Numbered from the stretch's first letter, positions 35,790-45,240 are shown. The stretch: 61,650 nt of DNA from Thermodesulfobacteriota bacterium (GCA_034189135.1 JAXHVO010000098.1:1-61650); one strand, 5' to 3'. Made by a program: numbers and translations. Notes: generated by a model not told the origin, from the letters alone.

Positions 35790-36692
35790 TTAAGGTGTGA
35801 CCCAGATGTAGTCGGCATATGAAAGCTCAACTTCGGACCCTTGGGGGGCCGGATAAATGGTCTTAAAAGGCGCCTTGATCCTGGAAAAAACCCGATTGGG
35901 AATGCCGAATTTACGAATGATATGACCATTTCCGGTGAGAACAATCATCTTGTCGTTTTTTATACCACGGGTGATTGACTGGGCCATAATTTCTTCCCAT
36001 ACGCACTGGGCCTCATAAAAATATTCAAAACTTTTTCTTATTTTATGAGGGTGGCGTTTATATACAGATTCAACATAATTCCGATGCGCTGTGTTTGAAG
36101 TATTTATTTTGTCGGGGAGGTGCTGTTTATCATTGCTGGATAGGCTTTTAATACCGCCCACGCGGATTCTTGATTGAATATAAAAAGGTATATTAAGCCC
36201 AACCAGCCTTATTTTTTTTTCCTGTATAAAATCGAGAATATTTTTATACAAAGCAAAATCATACCTCCAGTTGGCATACCAGTGAGTCTTTTCTACAAAT
36301 TCTTTTTGGTCAAGCTTGCCGTCAGACCACTGATCCAGCACATCCTGGTAAGTGTAATCAAACATTTCCATGCCTACGGCAAGACCCGGATTGGTTTTAA
36401 AAAGTTGTTTGATTACCTTCAGCTGAATTTCATGGTGGACCGGGTCTGTGTGTTTTTCACCAACAAATACAACCCGGGCAGTGTTCAGGTCAGCCAAAAG
36501 TGCATCGAATGGAACAGGTGACCGGGTTTTGGCAGAAATGATGGTCCCTTGCTCAAAAGATCTTTTAAGGTCTTTAATGAATAGTTTCTTTGGAGTCACT
36601 GCACAGCCTGCAATCATGCCGGTAAGAACGATAGAAAAAACAAGCTGACCCAAACACTTTGGATTAAGAAATATTTTTTGGGTGGTTATCAT
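35790..36692 (-). CDS. ChaN-like lipoprotein
   Basis: A 300-residue envelope protein with a lipoprotein signal (LVFSIVLTGMIAGC, Cys about 30). The ChaN/DUF399 family domain follows. Visible motifs are VVFVGEKHTDPVHHEIQLKVI, GMEMFDYTYQDVLDQW, HWYANWRYDFALYKNIL and a late LTGNGHIIRKFGIP. In Campylobacter ChaN binds heme and is iron-regulated; whether this one does is unknown. No Fur-like box was seen before its ATG (AGGGAA upstream). Confidence 0.87.
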   Translation of the reverse strand: MITTQKIFLNPKCLGQLVFSIVLTGMIAGCAVTPKKLFIKDLKRSFEQGTIISAKTRSPVPFDALLADLNTARVVFVGEKHTDPVHHEIQLKVIKQLFKTNPGLAVGMEMFDYTYQDVLDQWSDGKLDQKEFVEKTHWYANWRYDFALYKNILDFIQEKKIRLVGLNIPFYIQSRIRVGGIKSLSSNDKQHLPDKINTSNTAHRNYVESVYKRHPHKIRKSFEYFYEAQCVWEEIMAQSITRGIKNDKMIVLTGNGHIIRKFGIPNRVFSRIKAPFKTIYPAPQGSEVELSYADYIWVTP

Positions 36693-36737
36693 TTTCCCTA
36701 GCTTGATTTTTTTTTAATACCCAAGTAAGATGCCGAC

Positions 36738-37004
36738 ATGCGTTATGATGAAAAACCGATATATCGGAGACTGATTGTTCCCTGGTATGACTCATTGTCT
36801 GCCTGCTGTATCGTCCTGATCTTCATGATTATCGTCTTTTTGTTTGCCCTCACAGGACTGTATGTGGCATGCGAGAAAGATGAACATATCGCGCACATAT
36901 GGGTTCCTTCCCTTCTTATGCTGATGAGCACATGGGTTTTCGTGTTAACCTCAATCCGGCTGATCAAACGATACAAGCGCCAGGCTTCCAAATATTTTGT
37001 TTGA
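36738..37004 (+). CDS. Small two-helix membrane protein
   Basis: An 88-residue protein with two membrane segments (ACCIVLIFMIIVFLFALTGLYVA and HIWVPSLLMLMSTWVFVLTSI) and a basic C-terminal tail (RLIKRYKRQASK). The ribosome site is weak. It starts 45 bp from the divergent ChaN-like start. No family was recognised. The composition and helix pattern favour a real gene. Confidence 0.6.
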   Translation: MRYDEKPIYRRLIVPWYDSLSACCIVLIFMIIVFLFALTGLYVACEKDEHIAHIWVPSLLMLMSTWVFVLTSIRLIKRYKRQASKYFV

Positions 37005-37030
37005 AAAACCTGAGCCCGTTGTCAAACGTT

Positions 37031-37468
37031 TTAATCCTGCTTCTTTTCCCCCATGTCCTCTTGGATTGCTTTCAGAATTTTTATAAATATATCAGGTGGG
37101 ATATAACCTTTGCGGCGCCCGATTCTATCGCCGTTTTTAAAAAGAAACCAGTTATCCGGGATGGCGGTCACACCGTACTTATATGATATTTTTGTTTCTT
37201 TTTCCGTATCGACCTTTATGGAAATAAAATGCTCATTCAGATACGCAATCACCGCAGGATTTGTAAATGTCTTCTTTTCCATATATTTGCAGGGACCGCA
37301 CCAGTCGGCATGGAAATTGATATATATTTTTTTCCCTTCCGAATATCCATTGGCCACTCCTTCATCATGGGAGTACCATTTAATGCTTTTGGAAAAGGCA
37401 AAGGTATCCGGCAGTAACGCCATCAGAATAACCGCCGAAATGGCAAAGCCAATCAGTTTTTGTTTCAT
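37031..37468 (-). CDS. Exported thioredoxin-fold protein
   Basis: A 145-residue protein with a signal peptide (LIGFAISAVILMALLPDTFAF) and a thioredoxin fold with the active site WCGPCKYMEKKTF. This matches the DsbD-gamma/thioredoxin_7 group (FHADWCGPC, then VDTEKET, YGVTAIPDNWFLF with the cis-Pro). It should act on disulfides in the periplasm or at the membrane. No partner DsbD-like membrane protein is adjacent. Confidence 0.88.
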   Translation of the reverse strand: MKQKLIGFAISAVILMALLPDTFAFSKSIKWYSHDEGVANGYSEGKKIYINFHADWCGPCKYMEKKTFTNPAVIAYLNEHFISIKVDTEKETKISYKYGVTAIPDNWFLFKNGDRIGRRKGYIPPDIFIKILKAIQEDMGEKKQD

Positions 37469-37500
37469 ATGTCATATCTCGTAAATAAAAGTTTATTTTT

Positions 37501-38343
37501 TTAATCCTTGTTAAAGTTTTTCATCATCATTTCGCCCAGTTCTTTGGATCGAGTGGTTGCGGCTTCCACTGCATTGATGAGGGTGGTACGAAGTCCGCCC
37601 TTTTCTAAAGTATGAATGCCTGCAATTGCCGTGCCACCGGGTGAGGTGACTCTGTCTTTTAATTGTCCTGGATGCTCTTTGGTTTCCATTAATAGTTTGG
37701 CCGCTCCCAGAACGGTTTGGGATGAAAGAAAAAGAGCATCTTTTCGGGAAAGACCCATCTTTACTCCCGCATCGGCAAGCGCATCGACAATTAAGAAAAT
37801 ATATGCCGGCCCGCTGCCGCTTAACCCGGTGATGGCATCCATCAGAATATTTTCTTCGATAAAAACGCTCTTACCCACAGAGTCGAAGATGGCCTCGGCC
37901 AGTTTGATATCATCCTTGTGGGTGTGCGTCCCTGCAGCAATGGCAGTGGCACCTTCTTTCACAAAAGCAGCGATATTCGGCATCACCCGAACAAGACGCA
38001 GTTCTTTATTTACACAAGATGCGATGGCTGCCAGGGGAACACCCGCAGCAATTGAAATGACCAGTTTGGACATATCCAGACAGGAAGCCGTTTCTTTTAA
38101 TACCGAAGACAGAATCTGGGGTTTCACGGAATAAATTATAATCTCAGACTGTTTGATCGCCTCCGGGTTGTCAGTGGTGGTCATAACCCCGTATTTGCCC
38201 CTGATGGACTCCAGAGAGTCTTCTCGAACATCCGTACAGATAATATTCTGAGGACTTGATTTTTGGGAAGACACAAGACCGCTTACCAAGGCTTCCCCCA
38301 TATTTCCAGTACCGATAATGGCTATTTTTTTGTCTTTCAGCAT
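37501..38343 (-). CDS. proC: Pyrroline-5-carboxylate reductase
   Basis: A 280-residue enzyme for the last step of proline synthesis, reducing 1-pyrroline-5-carboxylate with NAD(P)H. The Rossmann motif IAIIGTGNMGEAL is at the N-terminus. The family signature (SGSGPAYIFLIVDALADAGVKMGLSRKDA, then SPGGTAIAGIHTLEKGG) is in the C-terminal half. Length is standard. AAGGAG precedes the ATG. Confidence 0.97.
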   Translation of the reverse strand: MLKDKKIAIIGTGNMGEALVSGLVSSQKSSPQNIICTDVREDSLESIRGKYGVMTTTDNPEAIKQSEIIIYSVKPQILSSVLKETASCLDMSKLVISIAAGVPLAAIASCVNKELRLVRVMPNIAAFVKEGATAIAAGTHTHKDDIKLAEAIFDSVGKSVFIEENILMDAITGLSGSGPAYIFLIVDALADAGVKMGLSRKDALFLSSQTVLGAAKLLMETKEHPGQLKDRVTSPGGTAIAGIHTLEKGGLRTTLINAVEAATTRSKELGEMMMKNFNKD

Positions 38344-38634
38344 GTCTTGAATTCTCCTTAAATTTATGATTTAATTTTTATCTTTCGGTGCAAGAAGCCA
38401 AAATTACCTCTTTCCTTGTCTAAGGCTCGTTTCAGTGAACGGGAAGGGGAAATCAGATTTTTTGCAAGATCATCCGCACCTTAGAGTTTGATTTTTTTTT
38501 AGTCAAGTAAAAACAAAAACATATCTGCTTGATCCGTTACCAGGAGCTTTATTTTTTAACCCTTTTCTTTTTTCACCGGGAATGATATTCAGTAACTACC
38601 CGTCTATTTCAAAACAAAACGCAGGAGTGAAATT

Positions 38635-40770
38635 ATGACAGAATTAAAATTTAAAGAGGTTAAAACCACAAACTATAAAAGACCGGACATTGAAAAAGGA
38701 TATTCAAATCAGACGCTGCATATTGATATCTCTGATGGTGCTGTTTCAATTAAGCCGGTTGGCAAAAAAATGAAAGACGTGTTTATCGGAGGGAAAGGCT
38801 TTGACCTTTGGCTGTTGTGGAATGCAGTTAAGCCGGATACCAAATGGAATTCAGCGGAAAATGAGATATGTATCGCATCCGGTCCTCTGGGCGGAACCCC
38901 CGTTTACCCGGGTTCAGGGAAAAGTATCGTCACCACCATTTCTCCAACCACCGGATCTGTGATGGATTCCAACGTGGGGGGATATTTCGGCCCTTATCTT
39001 AAATTCGCCGGATTCGATGCGCTGGAAGTTCAGGGCAAAACTTCCGGGAATGTGGTCATTTTCATAGACGGCATAGAGGAGAAAATTCAAATTTTACAGG
39101 CCGACGGACTGCCTGAAGATGCCTATGAGACATCATCCATTTTGACCAAACACTTTGGAAAGGAAAAACCCCGCAATATTTCCGTGGTTTCCACCGGGCC
39201 CGGAGCAAAACACACCCTTATCGGATGCCTGAACTTTTCATGGCACGACGCAAAGCGTAAACAGACAAGATATAAGCAGGCAGGACGCGGCGGAATAGGA
39301 ACCGTCTTTGCTGATAAGGGAATAAAGGCTATTGTGGCAAGATGGGATACCGTAACCGTGGATACAAACAATCCGTCGGATAAAGCGGCATTAAAAGAAG
39401 TTGGAAGAATGCATTCCCGTGAGATCGTGGAACTGGATCCAAAACAAAATGAAATGGCTAAAATCGGAACCACACACCTGGTTACGATTATGAATGACCA
39501 TGATCTGCTTCCCACTAATAATTTCAGATATGGTCGGCATCCGCAAGCGATCAACCTGGGGCAGGAGGTGTACCGGCATATTTTTCACAAGGGGTTTGAC
39601 GGGTGTTGGATGGGATGCACGGTGGCATGCTCACACGGTGTTAAAGATTTCGTGCCCCTCACCGGACCTTACCAGGGAAAGAAAGTCTTTGTGGATGGGC
39701 CCGAGTACGAAACCATTGCAGGTTGTGGATCAAACCTGGGAATTTTCGATCCGCATTTTGTAATCGAAATGAATTTTTATTGCGACGCCTACGGCCTTGA
39801 TACCATTTCAGTGGGAACCGGAATTGCTTTTGCCATGGAATGTTTTGAATCCGGTATGATTAATGAGTCTCATACCGGGGGTTTGGATCTTTCATTTGGA
39901 AATCGACCGGCAGCTCTCACTTTGGTGCACCAAATGGCCGAAGGAAAAGGTTTTGGTCGAATTGTCGGCCAGGGTATTCGTAATATGAAGCGGATTTTCA
40001 ATAAAGACTACGGTGCCGATAAAACTGAAATGGAAGACATCGGCATGGAAGCCAAGGGGCTTGAGTTTTCCGAGTATATGACCAAAGAATCGCTTGCCCA
40101 GCAGGGAGGCTATGGCCTTGCCCTGAAAGGCCCGCAGCATGATGAAGCCTGGCTGATCTTTCTTGACATGGTGCATAATTTTATGCCGACCTTTGAGAAA
40201 AAGGCGGAAGCCCTGCACTGGTTTCCCATGTTTCGTACGTGGTTTGGCCTGTGCGGCCTTTGCAAGCTTCCGTGGAACGATATTGTGCCGGAAGACAATA
40301 AAGACACACCGGAGCCCGCAAAAGTGATGAAACATGTGAAGTGGTATGCAGACTATTTTGCTGCGGTGACCGGCAGACCGACGGAGCCGGACGATATAAT
40401 ACCCATGAGTGAAGCCGTATATAACTTCCAGCGAATTTTTAACTTAAAGATGGGTTTTGGCCGGCGCAGCCATGACAAAATTCCATACCGTGCCGTGGGA
40501 CCGGTCACAGAGGGTGAGTATGAGTCACGCATGGAGCGGTATGACAAGCAATTGACGGAGCAACACCAGGTCGAAATCTCAGACAAATCCACCAAACAAA
40601 AAGTGGCCCTGTTGCGGGAGATACGCGAAAAACAGTATGAAAAATTAACAGATTCAGTTTACCAGCGCAGGGGATGGACCAAAGACGGTATTCCGAGTGT
40701 TGAAACCGTAAAGCGTCTGGGTATCGATTTTCCCGAGGTATTGGATTTGCTCAAATCTCACGAGGCATAA
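38635..40770 (+). CDS. Aldehyde:ferredoxin oxidoreductase family protein
   Basis: A 711-residue tungsten/molybdopterin-dependent family protein, longer than the ~605 of the Pyrococcus enzyme. The N-domain has GGKGFDLWLLW, SGPLGGTPVYPGSGKS and FGPYLKFAGFDALEVQGK. The C-terminal half contains the cluster Cys in GCWMGCTVACSHG (Cys324, 328, 332) and LCGLCKLPW. The usual spacing is CX2CX3C, while here it is CX3CX3C. Candidate reactions are aldehyde/acid interconversion with ferredoxin, or a BamB-type role; the substrate is not known. AGGAG precedes the ATG. It is followed after 3 bp by a sulfur-carrier-like gene. Confidence 0.9.
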   Translation: MTELKFKEVKTTNYKRPDIEKGYSNQTLHIDISDGAVSIKPVGKKMKDVFIGGKGFDLWLLWNAVKPDTKWNSAENEICIASGPLGGTPVYPGSGKSIVTTISPTTGSVMDSNVGGYFGPYLKFAGFDALEVQGKTSGNVVIFIDGIEEKIQILQADGLPEDAYETSSILTKHFGKEKPRNISVVSTGPGAKHTLIGCLNFSWHDAKRKQTRYKQAGRGGIGTVFADKGIKAIVARWDTVTVDTNNPSDKAALKEVGRMHSREIVELDPKQNEMAKIGTTHLVTIMNDHDLLPTNNFRYGRHPQAINLGQEVYRHIFHKGFDGCWMGCTVACSHGVKDFVPLTGPYQGKKVFVDGPEYETIAGCGSNLGIFDPHFVIEMNFYCDAYGLDTISVGTGIAFAMECFESGMINESHTGGLDLSFGNRPAALTLVHQMAEGKGFGRIVGQGIRNMKRIFNKDYGADKTEMEDIGMEAKGLEFSEYMTKESLAQQGGYGLALKGPQHDEAWLIFLDMVHNFMPTFEKKAEALHWFPMFRTWFGLCGLCKLPWNDIVPEDNKDTPEPAKVMKHVKWYADYFAAVTGRPTEPDDIIPMSEAVYNFQRIFNLKMGFGRRSHDKIPYRAVGPVTEGEYESRMERYDKQLTEQHQVEISDKSTKQKVALLREIREKQYEKLTDSVYQRRGWTKDGIPSVETVKRLGIDFPEVLDLLKSHEA

Positions 40771-40773
40771 ACA

Positions 40774-40971
40774 GTGGTCAGTGTGGGAGGAAAAAACATT
40801 CCCTGGTACGAAAATATGACGATCGCAGATCTGCTAAATGACATAAACGATCCATATGAGTATGTCGTTGTTCGCATAAACCAAAAATATATTTCTCGAC
40901 CCGATTTTAGTAAAACCCTGGTACCTGACGATTCAACCGTGTTTCTTATCCCGATGATTTCCGGCGGGTAG
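40774..40971 (+). CDS. MoaD/ThiS-like ubiquitin-fold protein
   Basis: A 65-residue protein ending in the Gly-Gly tail (FLIPMISGG) that MoaD/ThiS carriers use as thiocarboxylate. The fold pattern (VSVGGKNIPWYENMTIADLL, VVVRINQKYISRPDF, VPDDSTVFLI) fits. It likely starts with GTG three bases after the AOR stop, so translation is coupled. Its position suggests a dedicated sulfur carrier for the tungstopterin cofactor of the AOR protein (inference). Confidence 0.85.
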   Translation: MVSVGGKNIPWYENMTIADLLNDINDPYEYVVVRINQKYISRPDFSKTLVPDDSTVFLIPMISGG

Positions 40972-41089
40972 CTTGCTCATCAATTGTTGCTTTCGCACGA
41001 AATATCTTGACTTATGTTAAATAATATAATTTAATTACATGGTTAAATAAGATGAACCTCTAAAAAGTGAATGTAAGGTTTTTATCTAG

Positions 41090-41389
41090 ATGTATATTGT
41101 CGGTTATTTTTTAATGGCTGTGGCAAACGTTCTTAACTTTGTGTTGCTTTTTTTTATGTGGATCGTTATTGCGCGGGCGGTTTTATCCTGGGTGAATCCT
41201 GATCCCTATAATCCCATCGTACGTTTTATTCATAATGTCACAGAACCTGTTTTGTACCAGGTGCGAAAAAGAATACCAATTAATTTCGGCGGGATAGATT
41301 TTTCTCCCATTATCGTTATTCTGGTCATTTACTTTTTACGGGATTTTGCGGTAAACAGCCTGGTTCGGTTTTCACAATCTTTACTATAA
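41090..41389 (+). CDS. yggT: YggT family membrane protein
   Basis: A 99-residue protein with two membrane helices and the YggT repeat landmark (RAVLSWVNPDPYNPIVRFIHNVTEPVLYQVRKRIP, then FGGIDFSPIIVILVIYFL). The family is implicated in membrane or cell-division-related functions and is often next to divIVA, as here. Confidence 0.93.
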   Translation: MYIVGYFLMAVANVLNFVLLFFMWIVIARAVLSWVNPDPYNPIVRFIHNVTEPVLYQVRKRIPINFGGIDFSPIIVILVIYFLRDFAVNSLVRFSQSLL

Positions 41390-41437
41390 ACATAAGAAAC
41401 CGACCCATTTATTAATCACAGAAGACAGGGAAAAATT

Positions 41438-41941
41438 ATGAAAATTACACCTCTTGATATTCAACAGCAAAAATTTAAAACCAGATTCAGGGGCTTTGAT
41501 GTCCAGGAAGTGGATATCTTTCTGGAACAGATGGCTGACGCATTTGCGTTTCTGCTGCGGGAAAACGAAAATCTGAAGGAAGATATCCGGCGGCTTCGAG
41601 TCGAAAGTGACGGATATAAGAACCGTGAAGATACGTTTAAACGCGCCTTGCTCAATTCTCAGAAAGTTCTGGAACAGATGAAGGAAAATGCCCGAAAGTC
41701 GGCGGAGCTGGTCGTTGCAGAAGCGGAAGTTAAAGCGGAAAAAATCTTAAGCAAAGCCCACAACAGACTTTCACAATTGCACGAAGATATCTCGGAACTT
41801 AAACGCCAGCGCATGCAGATCGAAGTGCAAATCGGATCTGTCATCGAAGCCCATACCAAACTGCTGAAGATCGGAAAAGAGGCGATGAGAGCAACGGATG
41901 AAGAAGATTCGAAGTTAAAACTTCTGCAGCAGTCAAAGTAA
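41438..41941 (+). CDS. divIVA: DivIVA domain protein
   Basis: A 167-residue protein. The N-terminal membrane-binding DivIVA motif (ITPLDIQQQKFKTRFRGFDVQEVDIFLEQ) is followed by a long coiled coil (residues ~35-150). DivIVA proteins sense curved membrane and position division or polar factors. It starts 48 bp after yggT, and the two form a conserved pair. Confidence 0.92.
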   Translation: MKITPLDIQQQKFKTRFRGFDVQEVDIFLEQMADAFAFLLRENENLKEDIRRLRVESDGYKNREDTFKRALLNSQKVLEQMKENARKSAELVVAEAEVKAEKILSKAHNRLSQLHEDISELKRQRMQIEVQIGSVIEAHTKLLKIGKEAMRATDEEDSKLKLLQQSK

Positions 41942-41982
41942 GTTAAGGGCCTAGACTAATTTACTAATCCCCGGAGCTGATA

Positions 41983-43065
41983 ATGGCAAGAATAGATGCT
42001 TTTTTTAAATTAATGAATGAACAGGGCGCATCTGACCTACATCTTATTTCAGGACAACCCCCTGCCCTTAGAATAAGGGGTGATATTGAACGGGTAAAGT
42101 ATAAAGTTCTGGATGATGATGACTTAAGAAGTATGCTCTATGAAATTTCACCTGAAGAGAAAGTAAAAATATTTGAAGAATCAGGTGATGTTGATTTTGG
42201 TTACGAGATACCCGGACTGGCCAGATATCGCGCCAATTTCTTTATGCAGAAAAATGGTATTGGAGCTGTTTTCCGGGAAATTCCCAGTACAATCATGACG
42301 GTGGAACAGCTGGGCCTTCCTTCTGTCGTATCCAAACTGGCAACGCTTCCAAGAGGGTTGGTTCTGGTGACCGGGCCAACAGGAAGCGGCAAATCCACAA
42401 CCTTGGCGGCAATCATAGATGTGGCAAACCGCAGCCGTAAAGACCATATCATTACTATCGAAGACCCCATAGAATTTGTTCACCAGAGTCAAAGTTGTAT
42501 TGTGAATCACCGCGAAGTGGGAATCCATACAAATACATTTGCCGCCGCCCTGCGTGGTGCACTTCGTGAGGATCCCGACATAATCCTGGTTGGAGAAATG
42601 AGAGACCTTGAAACCATCGCCCTGGCCATAGAAGCGGCATCCACCGGACACCTTGTTTTCGGCACTCTCCATACCACCAGTGCACCAAAAACCGTGGACA
42701 GAGCAATCGAAGTTTTTCCTTCGAGCGAACAAGCGCAGATTCGTTCCACCTTAGCCGATGGACTCAGGGCCATTATCGCCCAGGTGCTTTTTAAACGCAT
42801 TGATATCAAAGCCCGCTGTGTGGCACTTGAAATACTGATTGCCAATGCAGCTGTGCGAAATCTGGTTAGAGAAGGAAAAACCCATCAGATTCCATCCATG
42901 ATTCAAACGGGGAAGAAATACGGGATGCAGCTTTTAGATGACGCAATAATGGAGCTGTATAATAAGGGGTGGATCAGTGCAGATGAAGCTTATATGAAGG
43001 CAAATGAAAAGCCCAAATTCCGACCGCTGTTAACTGCACCACCTGCGGACTTTACTGAAGTATAG
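41983..43065 (+). CDS. pilT: PilT twitching-motility ATPase
   Basis: A 360-residue hexameric secretion ATPase. N-terminal PAS-like half (GASDLHLISGQPPALRIRGD), Walker A (GPTGSGKSTTLA), Asp box (ITIEDPIEFVH), Walker B (DPDIILVGEMRD) and His box (TGHLVFGTLHT) are all present. Also present is the AIRNLIREGK-like C-terminal segment (AAVRNLVREGKTHQI) that marks retraction ATPases. It powers type IV pilus retraction. GGAG precedes the ATG. No pilus structural genes are in the window. Confidence 0.96.
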   Translation: MARIDAFFKLMNEQGASDLHLISGQPPALRIRGDIERVKYKVLDDDDLRSMLYEISPEEKVKIFEESGDVDFGYEIPGLARYRANFFMQKNGIGAVFREIPSTIMTVEQLGLPSVVSKLATLPRGLVLVTGPTGSGKSTTLAAIIDVANRSRKDHIITIEDPIEFVHQSQSCIVNHREVGIHTNTFAAALRGALREDPDIILVGEMRDLETIALAIEAASTGHLVFGTLHTTSAPKTVDRAIEVFPSSEQAQIRSTLADGLRAIIAQVLFKRIDIKARCVALEILIANAAVRNLVREGKTHQIPSMIQTGKKYGMQLLDDAIMELYNKGWISADEAYMKANEKPKFRPLLTAPPADFTEV

Positions 43066-43170
43066 CATTCGATAGTTGAAAACTGGCGGATAGAATAAGT
43101 GAGCCCTAGAGATCATTGATAAAAGCACCCAAACGATACGGTTTGAGGCAAAGCTTCGATAGGATCTATT

Positions 43171-44340
43171 ATGAAAAAACAGGAAATTGACCTTATTCTT
43201 ACCAGGATGCTTGATGCCCATAAAAGCGTTTCCGATCTTAATCTTACGGTTGGAAAGTCCTTTCAGGTGGAGAGTGACGGAGAACTGGTCGCCGTTAAGA
43301 TGAGACCCAGTTTTAAGGAGCTGACACCGTTTCAAACAGAGATTTTTGCACTTAACCTGATTAATAACGATCGCCGTCTGAGCGAGAACCTTTTATCCCA
43401 GGGATCATGCGATTTGTCATACAGCCTTCCCGGTAAAGCACGATTCAGGGTTAATATTTTTTCCCAGTCCGGATATCACTCCATAGTCCTGCGAAAACTT
43501 GAATCTAAAATACCGACCATTGAAGAGTTGAACCTTCCGGATGCCATGTACAAGATTGCCCAGGAAAGAAATGGCATTGTTTTTATTACCGGTGCCACCG
43601 GATCAGGGAAAACGACCTCTCTTGCCGCCATCTTAAATGAAATAAATGAAAATAAATCCGTTCATGTGGTCACCCTTGAAGATCCTGTTGAATACCAACA
43701 TCCCCATAAAAAATCCACATTCAATCAAAGAGAACTCGGTATCGATTTTGATACCTATGCCAATGGACTCAGAGCCGCACTCAGGCAGGCACCAAAGGTA
43801 ATTTTGGTGGGTGAAATGCGTGACAGGGAGACAGTGGAAATCGGACTGAACGCTGCTGAGACAGGGCATCTGGTGTTGACCACCCTTCATACCATTGATG
43901 CCGGATCAACCATTAATCGTATTCTGGGTATGTTTCACATTGAAGAGGAGCACCAAGTGAGAATTCGTCTTGCCGATTCTGTCAGGTGGGCTGTGAGCCA
44001 GCGGTTACTCCCCAAAATTGGCGGCGGTCGTGTCGCAACGTTTGAAGTCATGGGGGCAAACCTGCGTGTTCAGGATGTTATTCTTAATGGCGAGTCTGAA
44101 GGAAAGACTTTTTACAATATTATGAAGGACGGCACCGCTTTTGGCATGACCACATTCGACAATCATATCATCGGCTTGTATGAGCAGGGGCTTATCACTC
44201 GGGATATGGCCATATCCTTTTCCTCCCGTAAGGGAGTGGTGGGACGCGGGATTGATCTAATAGATAGTGCCCGTGGTAAATCCACCACGATGGAAAAACC
44301 TAAAGTGGACTGGAATTATTCAAGGAAGGCACACAACTAA
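43171..44340 (+). CDS. Second PilT-like ATPase (PilU-like)
   Basis: A 389-residue paralog of the preceding ATPase with Walker A (GATGSGKTTSLA), Asp box (VTLEDPVEYQH), Walker B (APKVILVGEMRD) and His box (TGHLVLTTLHT). Its N-domain and C-terminal tail diverge from PilT. A PilU-type accessory role in retraction is the likely reading from gene order and divergence. It begins 105 bp after pilT. Confidence 0.9.
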   Translation: MKKQEIDLILTRMLDAHKSVSDLNLTVGKSFQVESDGELVAVKMRPSFKELTPFQTEIFALNLINNDRRLSENLLSQGSCDLSYSLPGKARFRVNIFSQSGYHSIVLRKLESKIPTIEELNLPDAMYKIAQERNGIVFITGATGSGKTTSLAAILNEINENKSVHVVTLEDPVEYQHPHKKSTFNQRELGIDFDTYANGLRAALRQAPKVILVGEMRDRETVEIGLNAAETGHLVLTTLHTIDAGSTINRILGMFHIEEEHQVRIRLADSVRWAVSQRLLPKIGGGRVATFEVMGANLRVQDVILNGESEGKTFYNIMKDGTAFGMTTFDNHIIGLYEQGLITRDMAISFSSRKGVVGRGIDLIDSARGKSTTMEKPKVDWNYSRKAHN

Positions 44341-44369
44341 ATAAAAAAGGGGGCTTGCGGTCATCTCTT

Positions 44370-45008
44370 ATGGATATCATATGCGAGAAATGCAAAAGTA
44401 AGTTTACCATACCTGATGAAAAGATACCGGACGGCAAAGTCCTATCCACACCATGCCCCAAATGTAAAAATGTTCTTTACATAGATTCTACTGAGAAGCA
44501 AGGGGCTCCGGCCGGTGGAGAATTTTACCCGGATCCTTCCGGTAATGCTGAAAAATCCTTTGATTTTATTGAGGAAGAAGGTAATACCGCCCTTGTATGC
44601 GAACAGGACTCCGATATCAGAAAAAAGGTAATCGACACGCTTGATATAATGGAATACCATGTCACTGTTGCGGAAAGCGGCAGAGATGCATTAAAAAAGA
44701 TGCGATACCATCTTTATGATCTGATTGTAATTAACGAAACCTTTAACTCCGACAAACCTGACTCAAACATGGTGATGTTATACCTTGAGCGTCTTCCCAT
44801 GTCCGTGCGTCGAAATACTTTTGTGATAATGATAAGCTCCAGATTTCACACCATGGATCGAATGCTGGCCTTCAGGTACAGTGTCCACATTATATTAAAT
44901 TCAAAAAACATTGATGATTTCGGTAAGATCGTAAGCCGGGGATTAACAGACAATGAGCTGTTTTACCAGGTGTTCAATGAATCTCTTAAGGCCGTAAATC
45001 GTATGTGA
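44370..45008 (+). CDS. Zinc-ribbon protein with a degenerate receiver domain
   Basis: A 212-residue protein counted from the ATG at 44370; a TTG at 44355 is too close to the GGGGG site. Residues 4-35 are an MJ0042-type zinc ribbon (CEKCKSKFTIPDEKI, TPCPKCKNVLYID). Residues ~75-200 fold like a receiver (ALVCEQDSDIRKKVIDTL, DLIVINETF, FVIMISS). The phospho-acceptor position is Asn (VINET) and the Lys region reads ILNSKN, so it should not be phosphorylated. It follows the PilT pair by 29 bp and may be a regulator of them (inference). Confidence 0.82.
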   Translation: MDIICEKCKSKFTIPDEKIPDGKVLSTPCPKCKNVLYIDSTEKQGAPAGGEFYPDPSGNAEKSFDFIEEEGNTALVCEQDSDIRKKVIDTLDIMEYHVTVAESGRDALKKMRYHLYDLIVINETFNSDKPDSNMVMLYLERLPMSVRRNTFVIMISSRFHTMDRMLAFRYSVHIILNSKNIDDFGKIVSRGLTDNELFYQVFNESLKAVNRM

Positions 45009-45031
45009 CTATTATTTTGCGGTGATAGCAC

Positions 45032-45190
45032 ATGGAAAATATACAAACATATACATGCCACCAATATAGACAGGAAATGATGCTTTTGAGCCTTAAAAAT
45101 CGCTTATCCGCTGGAAATCTGTCTGATGAAGAAAAGCAAAACCTTATCCAAGAGATTAAAAAACTGGAAGCGGTTATGTGTATGGATTAA
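45032..45190 (+). CDS. Small hypothetical protein (52 aa)
   Basis: A short frame from ATG 45032 to TAA 45190 that encodes MENIQTYTCHQYRQEMMLLS and then a charged helix, SDEEKQNLIQEIKKLEAVMC. GGTGA lies 8 bp upstream. It starts 23 bp after the pseudo-receiver and ends 50 bp before the MBL gene. Composition and amphipathic helical pattern look natural. No family was recognised. Confidence 0.55.
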   Translation: MENIQTYTCHQYRQEMMLLSLKNRLSAGNLSDEEKQNLIQEIKKLEAVMCMD

Positions 45191-45240
45191 ACCTGACAAT
45201 CTGGTAAATATTGAACGACCAAAGGCTTTAACAGGTACAG

